A stretch of DNA of 64,000 nucleotides from Nitrospirota bacterium (lineage in GTDB: Bacteria > Nitrospirota > Thermodesulfovibrionia > Thermodesulfovibrionales > SM23-35). Positions 43,198 through 55,510 of the stretch are shown one piece after another. A model generated the notes under the pieces. It ran no database searches. It was not told the origin of the DNA and was given only the letters and a program-made list of their open reading frames with translations. Numbering within the stretch: position 1 is the first letter of the stretch; each line of letters opens with the position of its first letter. The DNA lies in assembly GCA_040754395.1 (NCBI GenBank), contig JBFMCL010000014.1, positions 1-64,000 on the forward strand, given 5' to 3'. A program made the translations under genes and the position numbers.

Positions 43198-44111
43198 ACA
43201 GCAAAGACCTTCTGGGCATCAAAGAACTCTCTCCTGAAGAGATAATCCTCATCCTCGACACGGCAGCAGGGTTCAGGGATGTGATAGGAAGGGACATAAA
43301 AAAGGTGCCTGCATTAAGGGGGAAGACTACCGTCAACCTCTTTTTCGAGCCGTCAACGAGGACACGGACATCATTCGAGCTGGCTGCAAAACGGCTCAGT
43401 ACAGATGTCATCAACTTCTCTGTTCCTACGAGCAGTGTGGTCAAAGGCGAGAGCCTTATCGATACCGCACTTACAGTCCAGGCACTTGGAGCTGATTTTA
43501 TCATCATACGGCACTTTTCATCGGGTGTGCCTCATCTCCTCGCAAAAAACCTCAGAGCCTCTGTTATCAATGCAGGTGACGGAACCAATGAGCACCCCAC
43601 CCAGGCACTCCTCGATGCATTTACGATAAGAGAAAAGAAGGGAAATATTGCCGGGCTCGATATCGCAATAGTCGGGGATATCGCGCACAGCAGGGTTGCC
43701 AAGTCGAATATTTACAGCCTGCTCAAGCTTGGTGCAAATGTCAGGCTGATCGGACCACCCACATTGATCCCCCGGGAGATACATGAACTGCATGTGAGGG
43801 TTTTCCATAATATGGAGGACGGGCTCAAAGACGTGGATGTCCTGATTATGCTCAGGATACAGACCGAGAGGCAGGGAAAAGGATTCTTCCCATCCACTGA
43901 TGAATATTCGAAAACCTGGGGACTGACAAAAGAACGGCTTTCGCTTGCAAAAGATGATGTTATCGTAATGCACCCGGGTCCAATGAACCGGGGCATTGAA
44001 ATCGATTCCGAGATTGCGGATGGCCCCAGATCAGTTATTCTCGAACAGGTTACCAACGGAATTGCGGTCAGAATGGCAGTAATGTATCTGCTTGCAGGGG
44101 TGAACAAATGA
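43194..44111 (+). CDS. pyrB: aspartate carbamoyltransferase catalytic subunit
   Basis: A 305-residue catalytic subunit that makes carbamoyl aspartate. The carbamoyl-phosphate loop reads [13 protein letters not shown], and [12 protein letters not shown] is the second family signature. The aspartate-side loop is present in [10 protein letters not shown]. There is no pyrI in the window, so the enzyme is probably an unregulated trimer or pairs with the dihydroorotase downstream. ATGA overlaps link it to pyrR before and pyrC after. Confidence 0.95.
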   Translation: MNSKDLLGIKELSPEEIILILDTAAGFRDVIGRDIKKVPALRGKTTVNLFFEPSTRTRTSFELAAKRLSTDVINFSVPTSSVVKGESLIDTALTVQALGADFIIIRHFSSGVPHLLAKNLRASVINAGDGTNEHPTQALLDAFTIREKKGNIAGLDIAIVGDIAHSRVAKSNIYSLLKLGANVRLIGPPTLIPREIHELHVRVFHNMEDGLKDVDVLIMLRIQTERQGKGFFPSTDEYSKTWGLTKERLSLAKDDVIVMHPGPMNRGIEIDSEIADGPRSVILEQVTNGIAVRMAVMYLLAGVNK

Positions 44112-45400
44112 GGGTCTTTATACAAAACGGACATATTATTGACCCCTCCCAGGGCATTGACGGTGCAGGGGACATTTTCATAGAGCATGGAAAAATAAAG
44201 GAAATAACACTCAGAAACAGGGAGCAGAAAGCAAAAGGCAGGGAAGGACGTCAGATTGAAAGGCATATTGATGCCGGCGGGCTGACAGTGTTTCCAGGGC
44301 TTATTGACATGCATGTGCATCTCCGCGAACCCGGTTTTGAGCATAAGGAGACGATCAGCACCGGCACGCTGGCAGCCATTAAGGGGGGTTTTACTACAGT
44401 ATGCTGCATGCCGAATACGTTTCCTGTCAATGATAACGCAAGCGTCACAGAGTTCATTAAAAGAAAGGCGTCGCAGGAGGGGTATTGTACAGTCCTGCCA
44501 ATTGGTGCAATTACCAAAGGCCAGAGGGGTGAAGAGCTTGCCGAGATTGGCACCATGAGAAAAGAGGGCTGCATCGCCTTTTCTGACGATGGCCATCCGG
44601 TGATGAGCAGTCTGATTATGAGAAGAGCGCTCGAATATTCAAGGGCTTTTGATGTGCCGGTCATCTCCCACTGTGAAGATCTGACACTCTCCGAAGAAGG
44701 GGTAATGAATGAAGGAATCATGTCGGTCACACTCGGGTTGAAAGGAATTCCTGCCGAGGCTGAGCAGATTATGATCTTCAGGGACATTTTGCTCGCCGAA
44801 CTTACCGGCGGGAGACTGCATATTGCCCATGTGTCCACAGCGGGTTCTGTGCAACTGATCCGGAGTGCGAAGTCAAGAGGGATCAGCGTCACCGCGGAAA
44901 CCTGTCCCCATTATTTCAGCATCACAGAGGAAGCGGTGAAGGGATATGATACGAATGCCAAGGTAAGCCCTCCGTTAAGGACATGGCATGATGTTGAAGC
45001 GATCAGGGAGGGTTTGCGAGACGGCACGATCGATGTCATCGCGACAGACCATGCTCCCCATCACAGGGACGAAAAAATGCGGGAATTCGACATGGCTCCC
45101 TTCGGTATTTCAGGACTTGAAACAGCGGTCAGCTTGAGCCTCAATCTTGTTGAGCAGGGGATTTTAACAACGTCTCAGCTGGTGGAAAAGATGGCACTCA
45201 ATCCGGCCAGGATACTGCGAATCGCAAAAGGCACGATGAAACCAGGCTCTGATGCAGATATTGTACTGATTGATTCAGGGAAGGAATTCACTGTAGAGGC
45301 AGACCGGTTTATTTCAAAAGGAAAGAATACCCCATTTCAGGGATGGAACCTCAGGGGGAAACCTATTCTTACGATCTGCAGGGGCAAAATCCATGAGTAG
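44108..45400 (+). CDS. pyrC: dihydroorotase (class I)
   Basis: A 430-residue zinc amidohydrolase. Metal ligands appear in the N-terminal [16 protein letters not shown], the carboxylated-lysine region precedes the [12 protein letters not shown] segment, [10 protein letters not shown] supplies a further histidine, and [14 protein letters not shown] carries the catalytic aspartate. Size and the DHAPH motif place it in the long class I group that often complexes with PyrB. It overlaps pyrB by four bases and carA by eight. Confidence 0.95.
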   Translation: MRVFIQNGHIIDPSQGIDGAGDIFIEHGKIKEITLRNREQKAKGREGRQIERHIDAGGLTVFPGLIDMHVHLREPGFEHKETISTGTLAAIKGGFTTVCCMPNTFPVNDNASVTEFIKRKASQEGYCTVLPIGAITKGQRGEELAEIGTMRKEGCIAFSDDGHPVMSSLIMRRALEYSRAFDVPVISHCEDLTLSEEGVMNEGIMSVTLGLKGIPAEAEQIMIFRDILLAELTGGRLHIAHVSTAGSVQLIRSAKSRGISVTAETCPHYFSITEEAVKGYDTNAKVSPPLRTWHDVEAIREGLRDGTIDVIATDHAPHHRDEKMREFDMAPFGISGLETAVSLSLNLVEQGILTTSQLVEKMALNPARILRIAKGTMKPGSDADIVLIDSGKEFTVEADRFISKGKNTPFQGWNLRGKPILTICRGKIHE

Positions 45401-46523
45401 TAGAGCTTTTCTCGTCCTGGCTGATGGAACTGTGTTCGAAGGAAGGGGGTGCGGCCACGAAGGCGAATCCATTGGGGAGGTCGTCTTCAATACCTCCATG
45501 ACCGGTTATCAGGAGATACTCACTGATCCTTCGTACCGGGGACAAATCGTGACCATGACATATCCCCAGATAGGCAATTACGGCATCAATGAGGAGGATG
45601 TCGAATCCCTTCATGGTCCGAAAGTCGAGGGGTTTGTGATTAAGGAATATATTGACTTCCCGAGCAACTGGAGGTCGTCCCGGACCCTTGGCCAGTATCT
45701 TAAAGACCATAAGATAGTCTGCATGGAAGATCTGGATACAAGGGCGCTGACCCGGCATTTGAGAAATCACGGCGCCCAAATGGGCATCATCTCAACTACT
45801 GATCCTGATCCGGCAAGTCTGCTTGGAAAAGTCCGGAAACATCCCGGCATATCAGCCATTGATCTGGTGAAGGATGTGACTACAGAAACACCCTATGCCT
45901 GGAAGCACGGTGTCTGGAAATGGGAAAACGCATCGCACCGGGCTCCGCACCCTGCGCTTTCTGTTGTTGTGTATGATTTTGGTGTGAAATTCAATATTCT
46001 GCGAAATCTTGTAGATGCAGGGTTCAGCGTCAGCGTTGTCCCTGCCAGAACCCCTGCAGATGAGGTGCTCGCAATGGACCCGGACGGCGTTGTTCTGAGC
46101 AACGGTCCGGGTGATCCTGAATCGGTCACTTACGCGATAGCAGCCGCGAGAAAGCTGATTGGCAGGAAACCGATTTTTGGCATATGCCTTGGTCACCAGA
46201 TCCTTGGTCTTGCAATGGGAGGAAGAACCTATAAACTGAAATTCGGTCATCACGGCGGGAACCACCCTGTTAAGGATTTGTCAACAGGAAAGGTCGAGGT
46301 AACATCGCAGAATCACAACTATTGTGTCGACATTAAAAGTCTGCACGGACAGGTCAGCCTTACTCATAAAAATCTCTATGACGGAACGGAAGAAGGGATG
46401 AAACATACAGAGTATCCTGTCTTCTCAGTCCAGCACCATCCGGAGGCAGGCCCGGGACCGAATGATTCGTCCCATCTTTTTGCGAGGTTCAGAAAAATGA
46501 TAGAGGGAAAGGAACAGATATGA
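45393..46523 (+). CDS. carA: carbamoyl-phosphate synthase small subunit
   Basis: A 376-residue glutaminase subunit. The N-terminal domain starts with [19 protein letters not shown] and includes [17 protein letters not shown]. The class I glutamine amidotransferase domain has the nucleophile in [11 protein letters not shown] and the His-Glu pair in [11 protein letters not shown]. It delivers ammonia to CarB, which is encoded two genes later rather than next to it. It overlaps pyrC upstream and a flavin-reductase-like gene downstream. Confidence 0.95.
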   Translation: MSSRAFLVLADGTVFEGRGCGHEGESIGEVVFNTSMTGYQEILTDPSYRGQIVTMTYPQIGNYGINEEDVESLHGPKVEGFVIKEYIDFPSNWRSSRTLGQYLKDHKIVCMEDLDTRALTRHLRNHGAQMGIISTTDPDPASLLGKVRKHPGISAIDLVKDVTTETPYAWKHGVWKWENASHRAPHPALSVVVYDFGVKFNILRNLVDAGFSVSVVPARTPADEVLAMDPDGVVLSNGPGDPESVTYAIAAARKLIGRKPIFGICLGHQILGLAMGGRTYKLKFGHHGGNHPVKDLSTGKVEVTSQNHNYCVDIKSLHGQVSLTHKNLYDGTEEGMKHTEYPVFSVQHHPEAGPGPNDSSHLFARFRKMIEGKEQI

Positions 46524-47044
46524 TAAAAGAGATCGAATCGGGAATTTATCATCTATTGCACCCAAAAATGACATTTTTTCTCACGAGCATCAGTAAAAAT
46601 GCCGAACCGAATGTCATGACCTGCGCTTGGGCAACGCCTGTAAGTGAGGAACCTCCCATGGTAGTAGTCTGTGTCGCAAAGGAAAGTTATACTGCTGAGC
46701 TGATACAGCAGACAAGGGAATTTGTGATCAATATTCCGTCAAAGTCCCTTGTCAAGGCATTATGGATATGTGGAAAACATTCGGGCAGAGATACTGATAA
46801 ATTCAGAAAAGCCGGGATAAAAATATCCCCGGCAAAAAAAGTCGCCCCCCCTGTTGTCGGCGGCTGCGTAGGGCACATAGAATGCAGCGTCTGGAAGGCG
46901 GTTGGGGCAGGAGAATGCTATGCATTTTTCGGCACGGTCCTCTCAGCGTATGCTGACGCAAGATATTTCAAAAAAGATGTATGGACTGCACACGCGCACA
47001 TCCCGCTTCATCTTGGCGGGAAGAAGTTGGTATATTTCAGATGA
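46520..47044 (+). CDS. flavin reductase-like FMN-binding protein inside the pyr operon
   Basis: A 174-residue protein of the flavin reductase / DIM6-NTAB family (split-barrel FMN binder). Typical segments are [22 protein letters not shown], read as a first strand pair (FFLTSISK) plus a family loop ([10 protein letters not shown]), then [19 protein letters not shown] and the C-terminal [12 protein letters not shown]. Its ATG overlaps the carA stop (ATGA), so it is translated as part of the pyrimidine operon. Flavin transfer to a dihydroorotate dehydrogenase is an obvious guess, but there is no pyrD or pyrK here to support it. It may also simply be a passenger. Confidence 0.82.
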   Translation: MIKEIESGIYHLLHPKMTFFLTSISKNAEPNVMTCAWATPVSEEPPMVVVCVAKESYTAELIQQTREFVINIPSKSLVKALWICGKHSGRDTDKFRKAGIKISPAKKVAPPVVGGCVGHIECSVWKAVGAGECYAFFGTVLSAYADARYFKKDVWTAHAHIPLHLGGKKLVYFR

Positions 47045-47074
47045 CAAGTAGGCATTTTGTGAGAGTACCACATT

Positions 47075-47104
47075 GTCCTCGATGCTCATATAATATACGA
47101 GGAC
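47075..47104. promoter_or_regulatory. inverted repeat framing a -10 box upstream of carB
   Basis: GTCCTCG (47075-47081) and CGAGGAC (47098-47104) are perfect inverted arms around TATAAT (47089-47094). This could be an operator over an internal carB promoter, or a hairpin in the read-through transcript. Confidence 0.45.
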
Positions 47105-47139
47105 ATATCTTCCTGTGAAACAATAGCGGTCCGTTTCCT

Positions 47140-47169
47140 GCTCTCCTGAGGAGAGAATGCGCGGAGAGC
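47140..47169 (+). promoter_or_regulatory. mutually exclusive hairpins in the carB leader
   Basis: GCTCTCC (47140-47146) can pair with GGAGAG (47150-47155) or with GGAGAGC (47163-47169), but not both. Such alternatives are typical of leader-RNA switches, though no T-run follows. The carB ATG is 54 bases further on. Confidence 0.35.
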
Positions 47170-47223
47170 GTGGGAGGGAAAGCAAAAAAATCATAAATCA
47201 GAGGTATCGTTACAGAGAGCACT

Positions 47224-50200
47224 ATGCCAAAAAGAACTGACATCAAGAAAATACTCCTTATCGGGTCCGGCCCCATCGTTATCGGCCAGGCCTGTGAGTT
47301 TGACTATTCCGGGACCCAGGCGTGCAAGGCACTGCGGGAGGAGGGGTACAGGGTGGTCCTTGTCAATTCGAATCCGGCAACGATCATGACCGATCCTGAA
47401 ACTGCAGATGAAACCTATATAGAGCCCTTAACTGCGGATGTTCTCGAAATGATAATAAAAAAGGAGAAGCCTGATGCGCTCTTGCCGACCATGGGTGGAC
47501 AGACAGCGTTAAACCTGGCGGTTGAACTTTCAGAGAAAGGAATTCTCGAACGTTACAGGGTTGAACTGATCGGCGCGAAACTCCATGCGATCAGGAAAGC
47601 AGAGGACCGGGAACTCTTCAAGGAGGCAATGAAAAAGATCAATCTGGAGATCCCGAAATCTGCGCATATAGGGTCACTGAAAGACGGCCTTAACGCAATT
47701 GAGGATATCGGTTTCCCTGCAATCCTCAGGCCTTCATTTACCCTCGGTGGTACCGGAGGAGGCATCGCATATAACATGGAGGAATACCGGGAACTGCTTC
47801 AAAGAGGCCTGAAACTCAGCCCGGTGAGCCAGGTGCTTGTCGAAGAGTCGGTCCTTGGATGGAAGGAATATGAGCTCGAGGTCATGAGGGACGGAAAAGA
47901 CAATGTGGTCATCATATGTTCGATAGAGAACCTTGATCCCATGGGCGTGCATACAGGCGACTCCATAACTGTTGCCCCTGCCCAGACCCTGACCGACAGG
48001 GAGTATCAAAGGATGCGCGATGCGTCTATCGCGATTATCCGCGAAATAGGCGTTGATACAGGAGGGTCCAACATACAGTTCGCACTGAACCAGACAAATG
48101 GAAGGATGGTCGTTATCGAAATGAACCCGCGGGTCTCACGGAGTTCTGCCCTCGCCTCAAAGGCAACCGGGTTCCCCATTGCGAAGATTGCGGCAAAGCT
48201 TGCAATCGGCCTTGCCCTTGATGAAATACCCAATGACATCACGAGGGAGACCCCTGCATCATTTGAACCAACGATAGATTATGTGGTGACCAAGTTCCCC
48301 CGGTTTGCTTTTGAGAAATTTCCCGAAGCGGATTCCACACTCACCACGCAGATGAAGTCAGTCGGAGAGGCGATGTCGATCGGAAGGACATTCAAGGAAT
48401 CACTGCAGAAAGCCATAAGGAGTCTGGAAACTGGCTGTTACGGTTTCGAACATACGGAAACAGATACGAATATCATAGTATCAAAGCTCAAAACTCCGAA
48501 CAGTGAGCGCATATGGTATGTCGCCGAGGCACTGCGGCAGGGCATGAGCATTCAGCGTATCCATGAACTTACATGGATTGATCCCTGGTTTTTGCATAAT
48601 GTGCAACAGATCATTGATATGGAGGAAGAAATCCGTGGGTCAGAGACTCAGAAATCTTTGGCTGCCCGACTTCCCGAATCCTTATTGCACAAAGCCAAAC
48701 GGTATGGGTTTTCTGACGCAAGAATAGCCCAATTACTCGGTGTGCAGGAGGCTGATATCAGGAATTTCAGAAAAAAATGTGGGATACAGGCGGTCTACAA
48801 GATGGTTGATACATGCGCTGCTGAATTTGCCGCATATACGCCCTATATGTATTCGACATACGAAATGCCCTTCTATAGAATCGGTGATTCAGGGATCGAA
48901 GACACGGACACTCGACCGTGTGTTTCCCTTGCCGCTGCGGCTGAATGTGAATCAAACGCCTCGGAGAGAAAAAAGATCATCATACTTGGTTCAGGACCGA
49001 ACAGGATCGGACAGGGCATTGAATTCGATTACTGCTGTGTGCATGCGGTGTTTGCCCTCAGAGAGCTTGGGTATGAGACAATCATGGTCAACTGCAATCC
49101 CGAGACGGTCAGCACAGACTATGATACGGCCGACAGGCTTTACTTCGAACCGCTGACTATTGAGGATGTCCTGAATATCATCGAAAAAGAAAAGCCGGAA
49201 GGGGTGATCGTCCAGTTCGGCGGCCAGACCCCCCTGAAACTTGCGGTGCCGCTTGAAAGAGAAGGGGTGAAAATACTCGGGACTTCTCCTGATTCGATCG
49301 ACCGCGCAGAGGACAGGAAGCGTTTCAGGGAACTGCTGCATACGCTGAAACTGAGGCAGGCTGACAGCGACACCGCGATGTCTGTGCAGGAGGCGCTGGC
49401 TGCTGCTGAGAGGATAGGCTATCCGGTCATGGTGCGACCTTCCTATGTGCTCGGCGGCAGGGCCATGGAGATCGTGTACGATGAAAGATCACTCAGGGAA
49501 TATATGCAGCGGGCGGTAAAGGCGTCCCCGGAGCACCCTGTCCTGGTGGACAAGTACCTTGAGGATGCGATTGAGGTTGATGTGGATGCCATTTGCGATG
49601 GGCATAAGGTAATAATCGGAGGAGTCATGGAACATATAGAGCAGGCGGGCATACATTCGGGAGATTCTGCCTGTTCGCTTCCGCCCCATTCTCTTGGGAA
49701 GGGGATTGTCAGAGAAATAGAGCGGCAAACAAGGGCTCTGGCAAAGGAGCTCAATGTAATAGGCCTGATGAACGTGCAGTTTGCGGTGAAGAACAGAGAT
49801 GTCTATATTCTTGAAGTCAATCCGAGAGGGTCAAGGACAGTTCCCTTTGTGGGAAAAGCAACCGGGGTGCCCCTTGCAAAGCTTGCAGCAAAAGTGATGG
49901 TCGGCAAGATGTTGAAGGAACTCGGTTTTGCAAAGGAGAAGCGCATACCACATGTTGCCGTGAAGGAGGCAGTGTTCCCGTTCGACCGTTTTCAGGGCGT
50001 TGATACCGTGCTCGGACCGGAAATGAAATCGACCGGAGAAGTAATGGGCATTGATGACGACTTCGGTCTTGCCTTCGGAAAATCCCAAACAGCCAGCGGG
50101 AATACTATCCCCCTGTACGGGAAGATCTTTATAAGCCTAAAGGATAAGGACAAGCCGGCTGCTGTTCCTATTGTGAAGAAAATGCTCGAACTCGGTTTTT

Positions 50201-50523
50201 CCGTGGTTGCGACAAGGGGGACGGCAAAGCATCTTCACACGCATGGGCTGGACGTCAGGATTGTCAATAAGGTGGCAGAAGGCCGACCCCATATCGTTGA
50301 TTTAATCAAGAACAGGGAAGTGCACTTTGTCATTAATACGGTCAGCGGTGCACAGGCCCAGAAGGATTCTTTTTCCATACGGGAGAGTGCCTTGCGGTAC
50401 CGTGTGCCGTTTACTACAACAATCTCCGGTGCTGCGGCTGCAGTGAAGGCGATCGAGATGCTGAAGAAGAAAAAAGTGCATATTAAGTCTATTCAGGAAT
50501 ATCACAGAAGATCAGGAAACTGA
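47224..50523 (+). CDS. carB: carbamoyl-phosphate synthase large subunit
   Basis: A 1099-residue synthase with the expected internal duplication. The first ATP-grasp half starts [20 protein letters not shown]; the second starts near residue 575 with [18 protein letters not shown]. The oligomerisation region and the C-terminal allosteric MGS-like domain ([15 protein letters not shown]) are present. It is about 25 residues longer than the common form, because of an extra segment ([20 protein letters not shown]) just before the second half. It is separated from carA by the flavin-reductase-like gene and 180 bases of structured leader, so it may have its own control. Confidence 0.95.
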   Translation: MPKRTDIKKILLIGSGPIVIGQACEFDYSGTQACKALREEGYRVVLVNSNPATIMTDPETADETYIEPLTADVLEMIIKKEKPDALLPTMGGQTALNLAVELSEKGILERYRVELIGAKLHAIRKAEDRELFKEAMKKINLEIPKSAHIGSLKDGLNAIEDIGFPAILRPSFTLGGTGGGIAYNMEEYRELLQRGLKLSPVSQVLVEESVLGWKEYELEVMRDGKDNVVIICSIENLDPMGVHTGDSITVAPAQTLTDREYQRMRDASIAIIREIGVDTGGSNIQFALNQTNGRMVVIEMNPRVSRSSALASKATGFPIAKIAAKLAIGLALDEIPNDITRETPASFEPTIDYVVTKFPRFAFEKFPEADSTLTTQMKSVGEAMSIGRTFKESLQKAIRSLETGCYGFEHTETDTNIIVSKLKTPNSERIWYVAEALRQGMSIQRIHELTWIDPWFLHNVQQIIDMEEEIRGSETQKSLAARLPESLLHKAKRYGFSDARIAQLLGVQEADIRNFRKKCGIQAVYKMVDTCAAEFAAYTPYMYSTYEMPFYRIGDSGIEDTDTRPCVSLAAAAECESNASERKKIIILGSGPNRIGQGIEFDYCCVHAVFALRELGYETIMVNCNPETVSTDYDTADRLYFEPLTIEDVLNIIEKEKPEGVIVQFGGQTPLKLAVPLEREGVKILGTSPDSIDRAEDRKRFRELLHTLKLRQADSDTAMSVQEALAAAERIGYPVMVRPSYVLGGRAMEIVYDERSLREYMQRAVKASPEHPVLVDKYLEDAIEVDVDAICDGHKVIIGGVMEHIEQAGIHSGDSACSLPPHSLGKGIVREIERQTRALAKELNVIGLMNVQFAVKNRDVYILEVNPRGSRTVPFVGKATGVPLAKLAAKVMVGKMLKELGFAKEKRIPHVAVKEAVFPFDRFQGVDTVLGPEMKSTGEVMGIDDDFGLAFGKSQTASGNTIPLYGKIFISLKDKDKPAAVPIVKKMLELGFSVVATRGTAKHLHTHGLDVRIVNKVAEGRPHIVDLIKNREVHFVINTVSGAQAQKDSFSIRESALRYRVPFTTTISGAAAAVKAIEMLKKKKVHIKSIQEYHRRSGN

Positions 50524-50710
50524 TTGTATGCCGCCGATGGGTTATCCCTGCGGTAGTCCCATTTGCCTTTCCCCTGTTGAAGATGGCAAAAAAGATCCAC
50601 TTCAGGCCGTCCGCAAATCATGTTGCCGGGTATGTTAGTGATTTATCCATAAGTCATGGTAATATATACATTGCCTAAAAAATTTTTTATTCTTTTTCCA
50701 GGGGGTGATT

Positions 50711-51862
50711 ATGCTGGGGAATAATTATTTTTTTACCTCGGAATCAGTGACAGAAGGCCATCCGGATAAAATCGCAGACCAGATCTCCGATGCAATACTG
50801 GACTCCATAATTATACAGGATCCTTATGCCCGGGTCGCATGCGAGACGCTTGTTACCACAGGATTGGCGTTTGTGGCCGGCGAAATAACCACAAAATGCT
50901 ATGTGGAAATCCCTGATATTGTCAGATCAACGATCAGAGATATCGGGTATACGCGGGCAAAGTACGGGTTCGATTATGAAACCTGTGCAGTCATCACCTC
51001 CATCCATGGGCAATCTTCGGATATTGCACTCGGGGTGGATATCGGAGGAGCCGGCGACCAGGGGCTTATGTTCGGATATGCCTGTTCAGAAACAGAGGAG
51101 CTGATGCCGTTGCCGATCCTGCTTGCGCACAAGCTTTCCATGAAACTTTCCGAGGTCAGAAAAACAGACGTTCTCGGCTATCTGAGGCCGGACGGCAAGA
51201 CACAGGTGACCGTCGAGTACAGGAACGGAAAACCCCTGCGGGTCGACAGTATTGTCGTTTCCACCCAGCACAGTCCTGAGGTAACCCTGAAGGAAATTAA
51301 GGAAGATGTTGTTGAGAAAGTAATCAAACCTACTGTTCCTCCGGAACTCCTTGATGAGGAACGCATCAAATATTTTGTGAACCCAACCGGAAGGTTTGTG
51401 ATCGGCGGGCCGATGGGCGATACTGGCCTGACCGGAAGAAAGATTATCGTTGACAGCTACGGCGGTGTAGGAAGCCACGGAGGAGGGTGTTTCTCGGGAA
51501 AGGATCCTTCAAAAGTCGACAGGTCAGGCTCTTACATGGCCAGATACATAGCGAAAAATATCGTTGCTGCCGGGATAGCGGAAAGGGTGCAGGTTCAGAT
51601 CGCATACGCGATAGGCGTGCCGGAGCCGGTGTCTGTACTGGCCGAAACATACGGCACAGGAAAGATACCTCAGGAGAAAATAGTAGACCTTATCCGGAAG
51701 CATTTCAATCTCACGCCGCAGGGAATGATAGATACCCTTAATCTCAGAAGACCAATCTTTAAAAAGACCGCGGCCTATGGCCATTTCGGAAGGAATGATC
51801 CGGATTTTACCTGGGAGACTACCGATAAGGCTGATACGTTAAGGAAAGAAGCAGGACTATAA
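50711..51862 (+). CDS. metK: S-adenosylmethionine synthetase
   Basis: A 383-residue MetK, making SAM from methionine and ATP. Signatures are [18 protein letters not shown]-like (here [18 protein letters not shown]), [12 protein letters not shown], and [20 protein letters not shown] with [13 protein letters not shown] 50711 follows GGGGGTG closely; a GTG two codons earlier is less likely. The 187-base upstream region shows no SAM-riboswitch-like core that I could recognise. It is followed by ahcY, and together they make and recycle SAM for the several methyltransferases and radical SAM enzymes in the window. Confidence 0.96.
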   Translation: MLGNNYFFTSESVTEGHPDKIADQISDAILDSIIIQDPYARVACETLVTTGLAFVAGEITTKCYVEIPDIVRSTIRDIGYTRAKYGFDYETCAVITSIHGQSSDIALGVDIGGAGDQGLMFGYACSETEELMPLPILLAHKLSMKLSEVRKTDVLGYLRPDGKTQVTVEYRNGKPLRVDSIVVSTQHSPEVTLKEIKEDVVEKVIKPTVPPELLDEERIKYFVNPTGRFVIGGPMGDTGLTGRKIIVDSYGGVGSHGGGCFSGKDPSKVDRSGSYMARYIAKNIVAAGIAERVQVQIAYAIGVPEPVSVLAETYGTGKIPQEKIVDLIRKHFNLTPQGMIDTLNLRRPIFKKTAAYGHFGRNDPDFTWETTDKADTLRKEAGL

Positions 51863-51956
51863 CAACAGGCAGAGGGAAAGGCAAAGAGAGGAGAAATGTT
51901 TCATGAATATGCCTCCTCTTATCCCACTCCCCGCACCTAATTGCATTGGAGGATGA

Positions 51957-53216
<1,260 letters not shown>

Positions 53217-53296
53217 GTAAGTGCACAGGAGACCGGAAGTGCGCAAAATTTTTTATGCGGATTCGATATCTCTAATAATATGATTGTATTCCAGGC

Positions 53297-53743
53297 ATGA
53301 AAGGCAAAATAGTCTCAGTCAATATCAGTGACAGGAAAGGGGTCAGGAAGAGACCGGTTAAGGGAGCAATGATAAAAAAAGACTTTGGCATCGAAGGCGA
53401 TGCCCATGCGTCTTCAGAATGGCACAGGCAGGTAAGCCTTCTGGCCATGGAAAGCATCAGGAAGATGCAGGCACTCGGGCTGAAAGTCAACCCGGGTGAT
53501 TTTGCAGAGAATATCACGACAGAAGGGATTGACCTGCTGAAACTCCCGATCGGTACCAAAATGACAATCGGTAAACAGATAGAGGTTGAGGTGAGCCAGA
53601 TAGGCAAGAAATGCCATACCCGGTGTGAGATATACAAGAAGGCCGGTGATTGTGTCATGCCAAAGGAAGGGATATTTGTGAAAGTGCTCAGGGGGGGGAA
53701 GGTCAGGGAAGGAGACGAAATAATAATACGCAGCACACAATAA
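53297..53743 (+). CDS. MOSC domain protein
   Basis: A 148-residue stand-alone MOSC domain. The expected beta-barrel elements are seen in KGIEGD-like FGIEGDAHASSEWHRQVSLL (20 residues), NPGDFAENITTEGIDLLKLPIG, the cysteine of VSQIGKKCHTRCEI, and GIFVKVLRGGKVREGD. MOSC domains bind or transfer sulfur for molybdenum cofactor. The very next gene is a MogA/MoaB-type protein, 24 bases on, which supports a molybdopterin role. No molybdoenzyme gene is in the window. Confidence 0.9.
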   Translation: MKGKIVSVNISDRKGVRKRPVKGAMIKKDFGIEGDAHASSEWHRQVSLLAMESIRKMQALGLKVNPGDFAENITTEGIDLLKLPIGTKMTIGKQIEVEVSQIGKKCHTRCEIYKKAGDCVMPKEGIFVKVLRGGKVREGDEIIIRSTQ

Positions 53744-53766
53744 ACAGTCAGAACGACTCAGGACAA

Positions 53767-54252
53767 ATGATAACAGTTGCGGTCTTAACGATAAGCGATA
53801 AGGGGGCAAGGGGCGAAAGAGAAGATCTCAGCGGCCCCTCTATTCAGGATATGCTCAAAGGCATTAAGGCTGAGGTCAGATACGCTGAAATTCTGCCTGA
53901 TGAAAAGGAACTCATCAAGAAAAAGCTTCTCCACTACAGCAAGGAGGTTGATCTGATATTCACTACAGGCGGGACAGGCCTTTCTCCCAGAGATGTCACA
54001 CCGGAAGCGACTCTCGAGGTCATTGAGAAAGAAGTCCCCGGGATTGCCGAAGCCATGAGGACAGAAGGCTTGAAAAAGACACGCAGGGCGATGCTCTCAA
54101 GGGCAGTGGCTGGCGTGAGGGGAACATCCTTAATCATCAATCTCCCGGGAAGTCCCCGGGCGGTTCAGGAAAGCCTGACAGCGATCATTGATGTTATCCC
54201 GCATGCACTTGAGAAGCTCAAGGGAGATCCTTCGGAATGCGGTACTCCGTAA
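53767..54252 (+). CDS. mogA: MogA/MoaB family molybdopterin adenylyltransferase-like protein
   Basis: A 161-residue MoCF-biosynthesis domain protein that activates molybdopterin for metal insertion. ATG 53767 (MITVAVLTISDKG) is the natural family start; a reading from 53650 lies in the MOSC gene. The molybdopterin-binding motif is FTTGGTGLSPRDVTPEA, followed by PGIAEAMR and a C-terminal NLPGSPRAVQESL. Coupled with MOSC upstream. Confidence 0.92.
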   Translation: MITVAVLTISDKGARGEREDLSGPSIQDMLKGIKAEVRYAEILPDEKELIKKKLLHYSKEVDLIFTTGGTGLSPRDVTPEATLEVIEKEVPGIAEAMRTEGLKKTRRAMLSRAVAGVRGTSLIINLPGSPRAVQESLTAIIDVIPHALEKLKGDPSECGTP

Positions 54253-54336
54253 GAGAAGCAATATACATGCGGCACGTTGCCTTTTCCCTGTGCCAAGGCA
54301 GCGTAAGGATACCGCGTTACAGAAAAAAAATTCTCA

Positions 54337-55059
54337 ATGAATGATATCTCCTTCACCCTTGCCTTTCTCGCAGGTATTCTCTCATTCCTGTCGCCCTGCG
54401 TTCTGCCACTGATTCCTTCATATGTGTCATTTATTACCGGTATTTCATTCACAGACCTCACTGTTGGGAGCGACAGAAAAAGAATCAGATATGTAACAAT
54501 GACAAATTCGGCTGCGTTCATCGCCGGGTTTTCGACAGTATTCATTGCGCTTGGCATATCCTCGTCTGCGATAGGTCAGTTTCTCTTCATGTACCTGGAC
54601 TTCCTCAGGATAATCGGAGGGGCACTCATTATTGTCTTTGGTCTTTTTATTGCGGGATTCCTGAAAATCGGCTTTTTCCTGCCGGAAAAGAAGATCCGCC
54701 TGAGCGGAAAACCTGCCGGATATATCGGAACATTTCTGGTCGGGATGACCTTTGCTGCAGGATGGAGTCCCTGTATAGGACCGATACTCGGAACAATCCT
54801 TGTGTATGCCGGTTCCAAGGGGTCTGCTCTTTACGGGGTCCAGCTGCTTGCGGTGTACTCGCTCGGCCTCGCATTGCCGTTTTTCATCTCAGCTGTCGCC
54901 ATGAATATGTTTCTCAGCTATTCATCCAGAATTGCAAAACACATGCGGGTGATAATGGTTATCAGTGGTCTGCTGCTGATCATCTTCGGCATAATGCTGC
55001 TGACCGATCAGATACGTGTCATCGGAAGGCTCTTCCCGGATCTCGGGATCAAATTGTAA
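54337..55059 (+). CDS. ccdA: CcdA-type thiol:disulfide transporter
   Basis: A 240-residue inner-membrane protein with six predicted helices, moving reducing power from cytoplasm to periplasm for cytochrome c maturation. The redox cysteines lie in the paired motifs LSPCVLPLIPSY (helix 1) and AGWSPCIGPILG (helix 4). No CcsX/ResA-type thioredoxin follows. The gene has no clear ribosome site and stands alone between mogA and a convergent small gene. Confidence 0.9.
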   Translation: MNDISFTLAFLAGILSFLSPCVLPLIPSYVSFITGISFTDLTVGSDRKRIRYVTMTNSAAFIAGFSTVFIALGISSSAIGQFLFMYLDFLRIIGGALIIVFGLFIAGFLKIGFFLPEKKIRLSGKPAGYIGTFLVGMTFAAGWSPCIGPILGTILVYAGSKGSALYGVQLLAVYSLGLALPFFISAVAMNMFLSYSSRIAKHMRVIMVISGLLLIIFGIMLLTDQIRVIGRLFPDLGIKL

Positions 55060-55091
55060 TCTGCATTCTTTGCAGGAAACCCTGAACGCGG

Positions 55092-55409
55092 TTATGGAGA
55101 AAAGTTCTGTTTGTCTTGGAGTGCGTCTGTCCTGGCAGATCCGGTTTCAGGGAGTTCCCTGTTTGATTCTTTATAGAGTAAATAGATCGCCTCGCTCAGC
55201 AGCCGCTCAGGATACCTTAAGGTTGCCTTAATGACGTCTGTCAGCGGATAATCGATATAATAACCGTCGGTATATACGATCCTGGTAAAGCGCCGTTTCA
55301 GGAGGAACCGCCGCAATTTCCTCCCATCTTTGTCGGTAAATGGAATAATAACGTGTTCTCCATCTTCCTCAAGACCATATTGTCTGATTAATTCATCGAT
55401 TTCTTCCAT
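55092..55409 (-). CDS. small uncharacterised protein
   Basis: A 105-residue charged protein I cannot place in a family. It begins MEEIDELIRQYGLEEDGEHV and has a strand-rich centre (RRFTRIVYTDGYYIDYPLTD, 20 residues) followed by a helix (PERLLSEAIYLLYKESN). No signal peptide or membrane helix is evident. It is convergent with ccdA and in the same direction as trpS, about 100 bases downstream of it. The composition is consistent with a real coding region, but the start has only a weak ribosome site. Confidence 0.55.
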   Translation of the reverse strand: MEEIDELIRQYGLEEDGEHVIIPFTDKDGRKLRRFLLKRRFTRIVYTDGYYIDYPLTDVIKATLRYPERLLSEAIYLLYKESNRELPETGSARTDALQDKQNFSP

Positions 55410-55510
55410 GCATGCGCTCTCACCGGCGCTCCCGTAAAATCCATGAATGATATCAGTCAGGATAACGGGTATTCTTCATTGTATTAAGGTGTCGCGATTA
55501 CAGTGGACTG

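Noticed and set aside
50524-50710. SAM riboswitch upstream of metK
   Set aside because: I could not find the paired core or a terminator in the 187-base leader.
53650-53766. N-terminal extension of MogA
   Set aside because: It overlaps the end of the MOSC gene in another frame; the family start is at 53767.
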